Shown here piece after piece: positions 35,698 to 43,788 of a stretch of 64,000 bases of DNA; the stretch's first letter is position 1, and every line of letters starts with the position of its first letter. A program made the translations under genes and the position numbers. The stretch is from positions 7,354,001 to 7,418,000 of the forward strand of contig NZ_CP018870.1 of assembly GCF_001941845.1 (NCBI RefSeq). The letters are read 5' to 3'. Below the pieces are notes generated by a model, which worked only from the letters and a program-made list of their open reading frames with translations, did not search any database and was not told where the DNA came from. The stretch comes from Streptomyces sp. TN58 (GTDB lineage: Bacteria > Actinomycetota > Actinomycetes > Streptomycetales > Streptomycetaceae).

Positions 35698-36242
35698 GTG
35701 ACGGTGCCCGCGTGGCATTTGAGAGCAGATGATCAGGCGAGGCCGCCCCCGCGTCTGGCTCATCCTCAATCGGTTCGAGATCGGCCTTGTGGCAGCATGC
35801 GGCGGCATAACGATCAACCGAAAGACCTATGCCACGTTGGCGGTTGGGGCGTATTCGGGTCGGAGTTTCGGATCGGCTGCGGTCGCGTGGTCCGAGGCTG
35901 GCCGTCGAGGGCTTTTCCTTGTGAGCGCTTGCCGAGATTGTTGGCTTTGAGTGTGTGCGGAACTGTCTCCAGCCGGGGGCACCGGATTGGCATTGCGCCT
36001 GTGGTGGGGACTGTGTCCATAGGTCTGCCCGTGGCGGTCCGCGCGTGAGCGGGTGCGACGGTGAGTTCGGCAATGTGCGGTGGTGTTGCTGCGGTAGGCC
36101 TCTTGATGGTCGTGTTTTGCGCGGCGGTGTGATCCGCGCAGTGTCCCCGTGCAGTTCGCGGGCTCGGCAGGATGGTCGAAGCGCTTGACGCTTTGATGAG
36201 CTCGTCAGACCCGTCCCGAGGCCGCCGGCGGTATGGAGCAGT
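35698..36242. other. Low-G+C intergenic stretch before the IS element
   Basis: 545 bp whose G+C is visibly lower than the surroundings (for example 35800-35960). Open frames here are short, mutually overlapping and without recognisable motifs. It probably represents acquired or decayed DNA next to the insertion sequence. Confidence 0.5.
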
Positions 36243-36245
36243 TTA

Positions 36246-37102
36246 GAAGCCATCTCATTTGGGCTTCGTGGGTAGGCTGTCGGTCATGGTGGGGATCGTT
36301 GAGCGTCTGGTGCCGGACGAGTTGTGGGTGCTGTTCCAGCGGGTGGTGCCGGAGGCGCCGTCGCGGCCCCAAGGTGGTGGACGGCGTCGGCACGGCGACC
36401 GTGAGGTACTGGCCGCGATCGTGTTCGTCGCGACGTCGGGTTGTACCTGGCAGCAGCTGCCCACGGCATCGTTCGGCCCCTCGGGGGCGACAGCCCACCG
36501 ACGCTTCTCCGAATGGAGCAAGGCCCGCGTGTGGGCCAAGCTCCACCGCCTGGTCCTCGACGAACTCGGTTCCCGCGGCGAGCTCGACTGGTCCCGCTGC
36601 GCGATCGACTCGGTGAACATGAGGGCCCTGAAAAGGGGGATCTGACAGGTCCGAATCCTGTCGATCGGGGCAAGTACGGCTCGAAGATCCACTTGATCAC
36701 CGAGCGGACCGGTCTGCCCCTGTCCGTCGGAATCTCGGGCGCGAACCTGCACGACAGCCAGGCCCTCGAGCCCCTCGTCCGCGGCATACCGCCCATCCGC
36801 TCACGACGCGGACGCCGACGACGAAGCCCGGCAAGCTTCACGCGGGCAAGGGCTACGACTACGCCCACCTGCGCCGATGGTTACGCGGGCGCGGCATCAC
36901 GCACCGCATCGCCCGCAGAGGCATCGAGTCCTCACAACGACTCGGCCGCCACCGATGGGTCGTCGAAAGGACCATGTCCTGGCTCGCCGGCTGCCGACGC
37001 CTCCACCGTCGCTACGAACGCAAGGCCGAACACTTCCTCGCCTTCACCAGCCTCGCCTGCACCCTCATCTGCTACCGCCGACTGGCCAAATGAGATGACG
37101 TC
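36246..37102 (+). mobile_element. IS5-family insertion sequence, 857 bp
   Basis: Terminal inverted repeats GAAGCCATCTCATTTGG (36246-36262) and CCAAATGAGATGACGTC (37086-37102) match at 15 of 17 positions. They are flanked by direct TTA repeats (36243-36245 and 37103-37105), the 3-bp target duplication usual for this group. One transposase region lies inside. The right-hand TTA is the stop codon (TAA, - strand) of the adjacent HTH gene. Confidence 0.9.
36286..37093 (+). pseudogene. IS5-family DDE transposase, frameshifted
   Basis: The first frame (to 36645) gives the N-terminal half: VPDELWVLFQRVVPEAP, FVATSGCTWQQLPTASFGPS, LDWSRCAIDSVNMRALK with the first catalytic Asp. At CTGAAAAGGGGGATC (about 36629-36643) the reading passes to the -1 frame (LTGPNPVDRGKYGSKIHLI), the classic slippage arrangement for two-ORF IS5 elements. 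A second break near 36830, apparently a single-base loss within a CGA repeat, moves the rest (KLHAGKGYDYAHLRRWL ... HRWVVERTMSWLAGC, catalytic Glu) to a third frame. The element is thus probably unable to move by itself. Confidence 0.88.
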
Positions 37103-37324
37103 TTATAGGCCGAGTGTGATGGCGGTGCGGGTGAGTTCGGCGGTGGTGTTGATGTTGAGTTTGGTGCGGATGCGGCGGAGGTAGGCGTCGACGGTGTGGG
37201 TGGAGAGTCCCATGTGGCGTGCGGTTTGGTGGTAGGTGTGGCCGGCGGCGATGTGGCGGAGTGTTTCTTGTTCGCGGGGGGCGAGGGTGGGGGTGGTGTG
37301 GGTGGTGGTGGGTGTGGTGGTCAT
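37103..37324 (-). CDS. Small LuxR-type helix-turn-helix protein
   Basis: Protein of 73 residues consisting of a GerE/LuxR DNA-binding domain only: LAPREQETLRHIAAGHTYHQ, ARHMGLSTHTVDAYLRRIRT and LNINTTAELTRTAITLGL. No receiver or ligand domain, so it may act alone or with partners. AAAGGA precedes the ATG. Codon use is strongly C/A-rich (many ACC and CAC), unlike most genes further left. Its stop codon TAA is the right-hand target duplication of the IS5 element; the codon existed before insertion, so the protein is unchanged. Confidence 0.82.
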   Translation of the reverse strand: MTTTPTTTHTTPTLAPREQETLRHIAAGHTYHQTARHMGLSTHTVDAYLRRIRTKLNINTTAELTRTAITLGL

Positions 37325-38196
37325 GGGGGGTCCTTTGGGGGGTGGGGTGGGTCATGGGGTTCTCGCGTCTTTGGGAGTGGTGGTTGTTTGGTTGTTTGTC
37401 CTGTTTTGGGTTGTTGTTTTGATGGTGGTGGGGGTGTTTCACGGGGTTGTCGGGGGTGTGTCACGGGTGTGTGACAGGTGTTTTCGGTCCCGTGGGGGCG
37501 GGGCTTGGTTCGGAGGTGGGGCCGACGCATCGAACTGGTGTTCCCTTTTTGGGGTTGAGGGGGGTCTTTGTGGGGTTGGTGGGGGTTGTCGGTTGTTGGG
37601 TGTGGTGTTCCGTTCGCCCGGTGTAGGGGTGCGGCTTTGGTTTGGGTGTGGTTCGTTGGTCGGCCGGTGGGGTGGGGCTGGTGTGTGGCCCGGGTTGTTC
37701 GGGTTCTTTTCGTGGGGTGGGGTGGGTGGGGGTGGGTTTGTTTCGGGGTGGCTGTGGGTGGTTCTCGTTTCCGGGTGTGGGGTCGCGTGCGGGGGGAGTT
37801 GTGTCGGGGGTTAGGTGTTGGCGGTGCCTGGCCGGGGTGCGGGCGGGGTGTGGGCCTTGGGGGGGGTGTTCTGGGTTGCTCGTGTGTGGGGGTTGGTTGG
37901 TTGTTGAGGTGGCCGGGTTGGGGGTGGGGCATCCGCCGCCTGTATGTGTTGGCGTGGGTGGGGTTGCTGTTGCGGTCGGTGGGGTGGGGGCAGTGGCCGT
38001 GGGCCCAGACGGTGACTGCGTGGGGCCGGTGTTGGACCTGGAACGGTTCGTCGCCGTGTGGGGTTGAGCTCCGGGTGTCGTTTCCGGCCGGCCGGTGGGT
38101 GGTGACGGTGCAGGTCTCTTTCGGCGGGATGTGGTGGATGTCCGCCCAGGGTTCCACCGTCAGCTCCAGCGGTTCCTTGCCGTCGTTGCCGGCCAC
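37321..38196 (-). CDS. Hypothetical protein, globular-looking N terminus and low-complexity tail
   Basis: Possible gene of 291 residues from GTG 38196. The first 90 residues read like a real protein (DGKEPLELTVEPWADIHHIP, GDEPFQVQHRPHAVTVWAHG). Beyond that it becomes Pro/Thr/His-rich text produced by C/A-rich DNA and runs almost into the HTH gene start. It may be a gene that lost its original stop, or only the N-terminal part may be meaningful. An in-frame ATG at 38319 is an alternative start. Low certainty. Confidence 0.35.
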   Translation of the reverse strand: MAGNDGKEPLELTVEPWADIHHIPPKETCTVTTHRPAGNDTRSSTPHGDEPFQVQHRPHAVTVWAHGHCPHPTDRNSNPTHANTYRRRMPHPQPGHLNNQPTPTHEQPRTPPPRPTPRPHPGQAPPTPNPRHNSPRTRPHTRKREPPTATPKQTHPHPPHPTKRTRTTRATHQPHPTGRPTNHTQTKAAPLHRANGTPHPTTDNPHQPHKDPPQPQKGNTSSMRRPHLRTKPRPHGTENTCHTPVTHPRQPRETPPPPSKQQPKTGQTTKQPPLPKTREPHDPPHPPKDPP

Positions 38197-39256
38197 CAGC
38201 CGCGCTGTTCTTCCCGGGAGCTTTTTTCGGCCTCCCGGTTCGGCCTTGCACGTGCGCCGCTGTGCTACGGGCGGCCCGGGGTGATCATTCCATGGGCGGT
38301 CATCCGGTCCGGCGGTCATCCGGTCCGGCGGTCAGGTCGGGCTCGCCCGCGCAGCCTTGCGCGGGCGGGACATGCTCGGACGGGGCTGCGCCCGCCGCGG
38401 CACGCCGCACGCACGGCAGGGACCGGCCAGCCCCGCACTCCACACGTCCGACCGCCCTCGTACGGGCTGGGTGCATACCCGGCATCGCATGGCGGGACCT
38501 GCCGCCCTGCACTCCATACACGTCCGACCGCCTCGTGCACGGCGGGGACCGGCCCCGCCCCTCGCTACATGTCCGACCGCCCTCGTACGGCAGGGTGCAC
38601 ACCCTCCCCCGTGCGGCAGGGTGCACACCCGCCCCCCGTACGGGCAGGGTGATACCCGGCATCGCACGGCAGGGACCGGCCGCCCTGCACTCCACACGTC
38701 CGGCCGCCTCGTGCACGGCGGGGACCGGCCCCGCCCCTCGCTACATGTCCGACCGCCCTCGTACGGCAGGGTGCACACCCGCCCCCCGTGCGGCAGGGTG
38801 CATACCCGGCATCGCACGGCAGGGACCGGCCGCCCTGCACTCCACACGTCCGACCGCCCCGTGCACGGCGGGGACCGGCCAGCCCCGCACTCCACACGTC
38901 CGACCGCCCCCGCACGGCAGGGTGCATACCCGGCATCGCTCGGCGTGTCACCTGCACGGCCCGGCCCCACATGGCCCGGTCCCCGCCCGCCACATGGCCT
39001 GGCCCCCGCACGCGACGTGGCCTGGCCCCCGCACGTTGCATGGAGGGCGCGGTACGGGGGCGCGACACGCGGGCGGCGCGGTACGGGGCGCGGCATGCGG
39101 GTGGCAGGGTGCGCTGCGTGCCTGTCCGGATCGGGCAGGCGCGATGCGCGGGTCGGCCCGGCATGCCACGTGCGCGGGTCGGCGTTGTAGGGCATGTGTC
39201 GGGCGGGTGTGTACGCAAGCCGCGGTGCGGGTGCGGGGGTGGGGGTGGGGGTGGGG
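38197..39256. other. Region without credible genes, largely repetitive
   Basis: About 1.06 kb. Open frames exist in several frames on both strands because of the repeats described separately, but none shows motifs or a ribosome site. From about 38950 a run of CATGGCC(T/C)GG(C/T)CC-type copies leads into G/T-rich DNA. Confidence 0.5.
38390..38960. repeat. Minisatellite block with 150-176 bp spaced units
   Basis: Long units recur imperfectly. CCTCGTGCACGGCGGGGACC starts at 38531 and 38707 (176 bp apart), ATCGCACGGCAGGGACCGG at 38661 and 38811 (150 bp apart), and CACGTCCGACCGCC or CATGTCCGACCGCC occurs throughout. Related shorter versions extend to both sides. No coding function is apparent. 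Confidence 0.75.
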
Positions 39257-39814
39257 TTAGGGGGTGTCGGGGCTGTCGTAGACGAGTTTGTAGGTGACGT
39301 CTTTGGGGACGGGGGTGGGGGCGGTGTCGGTGTAGAGGAGTCGGATGGTGGTGTAGCGGTGGGTGTCGGGGTGGTCGGGCCAGGGTTGGGGGTGGCTGAG
39401 GGTGACGGTCACGGGGTAGGGGCGGAAGCGGCCGGCTGCGCAGTAGGGGCGGCAGTCGTTGACCATGTCGGTTCCGGTGGCGGTGGCGGTGTTTCCCCAG
39501 GTGTTCCAGCGGAGGTCGACGAGTCGGTTGTTGCCGTCGCCGCAGGCGAGGAGGTATTCCTCGGGGCGTATCTGGGGTTTGGAGGAGCAGTCGAGGACGA
39601 CCGGGTCGGGGGCGGGGGTGGGTGCGGCTGGGGGTGGTGCGGCGTGGGTTGGTGCGGTGGTTGCCGCGAGGGTTGCTGCTGTGCTGAGCAGGATCGCGGT
39701 GCGGGTGTGTATTGGTGTGCGGGTCCGCTGCCTGCGGGGGTGCGGCCGTTTGTTGTTGCGTCCACGTGGCCTCCTCGCCCGTCCCTGTGCGCGCCTGGTG
39801 GCGCTGCGGGGCAT
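39257..39814 (-). CDS. Exported cysteine-containing protein of unknown function
   Basis: Protein of 185 residues. A long basic N-region (ATRRAQGRARRPRGRNNKRP) precedes a hydrophobic stretch (TAILLSTAATLAATTAPTHA), consistent with a signal peptide cleaved after THA. The mature part has four cysteines (LDCSS, LLACGDGNN, NDCRPYCAAG) and ends in a beta-rich region (YKLVYDSPDTP). ATG 39814 is chosen because GGAGAA lies 9 nt upstream; ATGs at 39847 and 39838 are alternatives. Coding-strand DNA is C/A-rich like the HTH gene. Function not known. Confidence 0.72.
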   Translation of the reverse strand: MPRSATRRAQGRARRPRGRNNKRPHPRRQRTRTPIHTRTAILLSTAATLAATTAPTHAAPPPAAPTPAPDPVVLDCSSKPQIRPEEYLLACGDGNNRLVDLRWNTWGNTATATGTDMVNDCRPYCAAGRFRPYPVTVTLSHPQPWPDHPDTHRYTTIRLLYTDTAPTPVPKDVTYKLVYDSPDTP

Positions 39815-40798
39815 GCCCAGCTTCTCCGATCCGGGCATGCCCCGCACCCGGTGGGCGCATGCCGTGGGGGCGGCCCGCCGGGGGCGTCTGCGCGGGTGGG
39901 TCCCGGCCCGCCCGGGTTCGGGGGAGGGTGGCCCATGGGGCCGGGCCTGCCGGGAAAGGGGCTGCGGTCCGGCCTGAGGGGGCTTGCGGTTCGGGGTTTG
40001 CGGGCCCGGCCCGTGGAGCGGGGCTTGCGGTATCAGCCTCAGGGTGGGCTTGCGGACCGGGCCTGCGGGATGGGCTTACGGCCCGGGGGCTGCGGGAGCG
40101 GCCGGGCGCACGTGCGGTTTTCCTCATGCCGCGGAGCGACTCCGCGCGGCTCGATGTCCGCACCAGCCGGGTGTGACTGCGGACCGGCTTGCGGGAGAGT
40201 CCGCGGACCGGGCTTGCGGGGTCTGGCCCGTGGGCTGCGGTGTGTGCCTGCGGGTCGGTTTGTGGTCCGGCCTGCGGGGTGGGCTCGCGGACCGGCTTGC
40301 GGGGAGAGCTGGCGGGTCGGCTTGCGGAGCGGGGAGGGGGAGCGGGCTGAGGGGTGGGCCTGCGAGGAAAAGCTGCCGACCGGCCTGCGGGGAGACGCGC
40401 GGACTGGGCCCGCGGACTGGGCTTGCGGGGCTGGGCCGCGGCGGGGCTGGGCCTGCGGCGGGGCTGCAGGGAAAGGCTGTCGGCCGGGCTTGCGGACTGT
40501 GGCTGCGGGGAGGCCCTGCGGATTGGGCCTGCGGACCGGGCTTGTGAGGAGGCCAGGCCAGCGGGGCGGTGGCGCGGCGGAAGGCATTGCGGTACCGGGC
40601 CCCACACCGGCGGCCGACCACCAGACCAGAGCGCGGCAGGCCGGCAGGCCGGCAGGGCCGGCGGAGCGAGGCTCGCCGGGCGGGCGGGGGTGTGTCGGTA
40701 CCGGCCCGGACAGGCCGCGTCCGGCACGGTGGGCGCGTGTGTACCGCCCTCCCGCCCCACCTGCGGACGGAACCCGGGGCACGTGGGAAGGGGCCCGT
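39815..40798. repeat. Degenerate short-repeat array (GCTTGCGG / GCCTGCGG) before the dioxygenase gene
   Basis: From about 39950 to 40560 the + strand is a chain of imperfect 20-25 bp units of the form GGGCTTGCGGACCGGGCCTGCGGG cut to different lengths. All six frames are open over long distances because of this composition, with no motifs. The rest of the interval (40643-40798) holds a G+C-rich leader and the start region of the dioxygenase gene. Confidence 0.6.
40583..40642. repeat. Left arm of inverted repeat flanking the dioxygenase gene
   Basis: About 57 bp, including GGTACCGGGCCCCACACC and CGACCACCAGACCAGAGCG, occur in inverted orientation at 41796-41852 with only a few differences. The arms lie 156 bp before and 152 bp after the dioxygenase-like gene. 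Confidence 0.75.
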
Positions 40799-41644
40799 AT
40801 GGCAGACGACACCACCAGCCGCGCCACCGGTTCCGGCAGAGGCACCGATACCGGCGCCGGCACCGCTTCCGGCGGCGGAGCGGGAGCCGGCGCCGGTGAT
40901 GGTGCCGGTGCCGGTACGGGCGCGGTCTCCTCGCAGGCGACCAGCCGCCGGGCCCTCCTCCTGGCCGCCGGGTCGGCCGGGGCCGCCGCCGTACTCGCCG
41001 CCGGATGTGCCGCCCCCTCCACACCACGCGGAGCGCCGGCACAGCCGTCCGCCTCCCCGACCCCTCCCCCCTCACCCGCCCCGACAACAGCCGCCACCGC
41101 CACCGCCCCGGCCTGCGTCCTCGCCGTCCAGGCCGGCGCGGGACCCTACTACCTCGACGCCGCCCTGATCCGCTCCGACATCACCCAGGGCCGCGACGGC
41201 GTACCGCTACGCCTGGACCTGACCGTCGTCCGCGTCCCCGACCACTGCCGGCCGCTGCCGGCCGCTGCCGTCGAGGTCTGGCACGCCGACGCCGACGGCA
41301 ACTACTCCACCGCCCAGACCACCTTCCTGCGCGGCACCCAGACCACCGACCACACCGGACGATGCGTGTTCCACACCATCGTGCCCGGCTGGTACGCAGG
41401 CCTCGCCCCCCACATCCACTTCAAAGTCCGCCCCGACCCCCACACCGAGACCACCTCGCAGTTCTTCTTCCCCGAAAACCTCCTGACCCAGATCTACAGC
41501 CGCCCGCCCTACACCCGCCGCACCGCACCCCCACACCCCAACACCCGCGACAGCCGCTACCGCGCCGCGGCACACACCATGACCCTCCCCCTCACCCCCC
41601 ACCACAACGGCTACCGCGCCACCTACACCATCGGCATCACCTGA
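40799..41644 (+). CDS. Tat-exported intradiol dioxygenase-like lipoprotein
   Basis: Protein of 281 residues. A Gly/Ala-rich lead, SRRALLLAAGSAGAAAVLAAG and a lipobox Cys70 predict Tat export and lipid anchoring. The catalytic domain from about 115 has intradiol ring-cleavage features: AGPYYLDAALIRSDI, AAAVEVWHADADGNYS, and GWYAGLAPHIHFKV, which carries the Tyr and two His iron ligands. Exported dioxygenase-like proteins are common in streptomycetes; the natural substrate is not known. GAAGGGG precedes the ATG. Strong C bias at third codon positions. It is framed by inverted repeats. Confidence 0.88.
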   Translation: MADDTTSRATGSGRGTDTGAGTASGGGAGAGAGDGAGAGTGAVSSQATSRRALLLAAGSAGAAAVLAAGCAAPSTPRGAPAQPSASPTPPPSPAPTTAATATAPACVLAVQAGAGPYYLDAALIRSDITQGRDGVPLRLDLTVVRVPDHCRPLPAAAVEVWHADADGNYSTAQTTFLRGTQTTDHTGRCVFHTIVPGWYAGLAPHIHFKVRPDPHTETTSQFFFPENLLTQIYSRPPYTRRTAPPHPNTRDSRYRAAAHTMTLPLTPHHNGYRATYTIGIT

Positions 41645-42210
41645 CCCCCACCCCACGCCCGCAGGCCCCTCAACCCCAGCACCGGGCCCCTGCCCGCAAG
41701 CCCAATCGGCAGGCCTCCCCGCAGCCCCGGTCCGCGAGCCTCCTGGCAAGCCCGGTCCGCGGACCCAGTGCGCGGGCCTCCCCGCAGCCCCGCCTGCCTC
41801 GCTCTGGTCTGGTGGTCGGCGGCGCGGTGTGGGGCCCGGTACCGCAGTGCCTCCTGCCGCGCTGCCCGCCCTGTCGCCCTGCCGTCCTGTCGGCCTGTCG
41901 GCTTGTTCTGCTCTTCCGGCGTCTGCGGCCCGGGGTGTCGCTGAGGTGGTTGAGGCCGCGTGGCCGGCTGTGGTGGGTGGGTGTTGATGAGATTCCTTGA
42001 AAACGGCCACAGCTGCTTCGGTTCCTCAGGTGTCCGGGTTTGGACCGTCCGAGGATGGTAGGGAGCGTGAGCGTGTTTGAGGGGTTGTCGACCGTCAGGT
42101 CGGCAGCCCCTGGGAACCTCTGAGGGGCCGGTGGTATCGGCGTGGTGGGGCCGGATCGGCATGTGGTGGGATGGCATGCCACCCGTGCCTGCTGATCTGT
42201 TGGAGGACCC
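41645..42210. other. Intergenic region with reversed repeats, no gene seen
   Basis: 566 bp. The first 150 bp carry the inverse orientation of the GCTTGCGG-type repeats (for example GCAAGCCCGGTCCGCGG), followed by the right inverted-repeat arm and a run of CCTGTCGGCCTGTCGG-like copies. From 42000 to 42180 the base composition is normal and probably includes the promoter of the following small gene. Confidence 0.5.
41796..41852. repeat. Right arm of inverted repeat flanking the dioxygenase gene
   Basis: Inverse copy of 40583-40642, including CGCTCTGGTCTGGTGGTCGG and GGTGTGGGGCCCGGTACC. Only a few positions differ between the arms. Confidence 0.75.
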
Positions 42211-42516
42211 GTGACACCCGCGTACTCGTCGCTGACGCGTGCATTGGCTGACGCGCTGGTGGACGTTGCTTGGTTCATTGACGGCGCGGACGACGAGCAG
42301 ATGGATCCGGACGACGCCGTGAAGGCCCTGGAAGGCATTGGGGCCACGTTGGGTCGCTTGTCGCATGACCAGCGAAGCGAACTGCTTGGCGTGCTCGGAG
42401 CCATGGCTGAGGCGGAGGGGGACGCCGTGAGGCGAGAATTCCTTAGCGCCTTTCCCGGGACTTCGGACTTCTCGATGAGTGATCGGCTTAGCCGCGAGGT
42501 TCAGAGGCAAACATGA
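42211..42516 (+). CDS. Small helical protein of unknown function
   Basis: Protein of 101 residues, entirely helical in appearance (SLTRALADALVDVAWFIDGA, DDAVKALEGIGATLGRLSHD, ELLGVLGAMAEAEGDAVRRE). No domain recognised. GTG 42211 has GGAGGA 5 nt upstream. It lies 42 nt before the next small gene in the same direction and is probably co-transcribed with it. Its more balanced codon use contrasts with the repeat-rich DNA on both sides. Confidence 0.68.
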   Translation: MTPAYSSLTRALADALVDVAWFIDGADDEQMDPDDAVKALEGIGATLGRLSHDQRSELLGVLGAMAEAEGDAVRREFLSAFPGTSDFSMSDRLSREVQRQT

Positions 42517-42558
42517 GCCACGATTGGGGCCCGGGGACTGAGCGAGGGGGGCGGTGTG

Positions 42559-42876
42559 ATGGTGATCAGAGGGCTGCATCCGGAGAGGTCCGCCCGGCTT
42601 GAGGCGCTCGTGGATGAGTGCCGACCGCTGCTGGGCATGGATGACGGGATGGCTGCGGTGCAGCGGCTGCTGAGCGAGCACCGGGTCGAGGTGCTCGATG
42701 CGGTGATGATCACACGCGAGCTCCTCGGGGCGGGGCCTGAGGCTCTCGGTGAGGCGAAGACCATCGTTCTGACGAGTCCGGGCAGAGGCCGTGAACTCAC
42801 AGTGCACGAGCAGTTCGTGGACGAAGCGGAGCGAGGTCTGTCTCGACTCCCCAAATCAACGGACCACCGCCCATGA
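42559..42876 (+). CDS. Small protein of unknown function
   Basis: Protein of 105 residues from ATG 42559 (GTG 42556 adjoins it). It reads as a helical protein: RGLHPERSARLEALVDECRP, DDGMAAVQRLLSEHRVEVLD and EAKTIVLTSPGRGRELTVHE. The similar gene pair arrangement (two about 100-residue proteins in tandem) suggests a joint function, but none is recognised. GAGGGGGGCGGT serves as ribosome site. Confidence 0.65.
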   Translation: MVIRGLHPERSARLEALVDECRPLLGMDDGMAAVQRLLSEHRVEVLDAVMITRELLGAGPEALGEAKTIVLTSPGRGRELTVHEQFVDEAERGLSRLPKSTDHRP

Positions 42877-43788
42877 GGACGGTGGCTCGTCGAGTCGGAA
42901 CCTTGCGGGGTTCAGGTGGTCTTGCCTTTGGGGCTTCAGCGCAGGCCCAAGGGCCCAGGGGGTCCTTCGCAGCGGGATGATGCCCGGTCTGCGGACCGGC
43001 ATCGCGGGGCGGGCGGCCTCGGGGGAGCGGCCGGCGGGGCGAGGATGGCGGGGCGAGGATGGCGCCGGGCTTGTCGCAACGTGGGCAGTACGGCCCCATT
43101 CCCCCGGCCCGCTCCGCCCGCCCGGCCGCCTGGTCGATCCCGGCCGGCCAGCCCGCCCCTCTTTTCCCGGCCCGCTCCACCCCGGCCACCCACCACCCCG
43201 TGCCCGGCCCGCCACCCGGTGCGCCCCCGCCCCGTCCGACCTCCCGCGCCCGGCCCGCCCCGTCCGGCCCGCCCCGTCCGCCCCGCCCCGTCCGACCTCC
43301 CGCGCCCGGCTCGGCCCGCCGCCCGTTGCCATCCGCCCCGTCCGGCCTGTCGCGCCCGGCCCGCCGCCACCCGCTGCGCCCGCCCCGCCCCGTCCGACCT
43401 CCCGCGTCCGGCCCGGCCCGCCGCCCGTTGCCATCCGCCCCGTCCGGCCCGCCCCGCCCGGCCCGCCCCGCCGCGCCCGGCCCGCCCCGCCGCGTCCTGC
43501 CCGGCCCACCCCACGCGACCCGCCCCCGCACCCCCCGTCCCGGCGCGGGGCTGCTCACGTGGTGAAGACCAAACCGCCTCCTACCCTTCAGGAGTTGACG
43601 CCAGACCGGCAAGCGGGCCGCCGCCGGCCGGGGAAAGCCCTGCACGGACCCGGTGCGGGAGTGCGGTGACCGTGCGGTGACAGCGTTGCCATCTCGTTAG
43701 GGATTCACTTCTTGACGGCAGCGGATACGGGCACGTTGACTGCCTCCCTCGGCCGTACCGACACGGCCCCACCAGGGAGGCTCACCTC
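42877..43788. repeat. Repeat-rich interval with a 102-bp direct repeat
   Basis: 912 bp without a credible gene. Between 43080 and 43520 the + strand is built of CCCGCCCCGTCCG-type copies. A unit including TCCGACCTCCCGCG and CCCGTTGCCATCCGCCCCGT occurs twice, at 43281-43372 and 43383-43474 (102-bp period), and TCCGACCTCCCGCG also at 43234. The last 120 bp look like a promoter region for the following gene, with GGATTCACTTCTTGACGG at 43701-43718. Confidence 0.6.

Noticed and set aside
38390..38960. CRISPR array
   Set aside because: Units are long, imperfect and unevenly spaced, without the short constant repeats and unique spacers of CRISPR, and no cas genes are near.
38565..41087. 840-residue - strand open frame
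   Set aside because: It runs through two repeat arrays and the antisense of the dioxygenase gene; its open state follows from base composition and repeat periodicity.
43056..43680. Pro/Arg-rich + strand frames at 43 kb
   Set aside because: Products of CCCGCCCC repeats; no start signal and no conserved segment.
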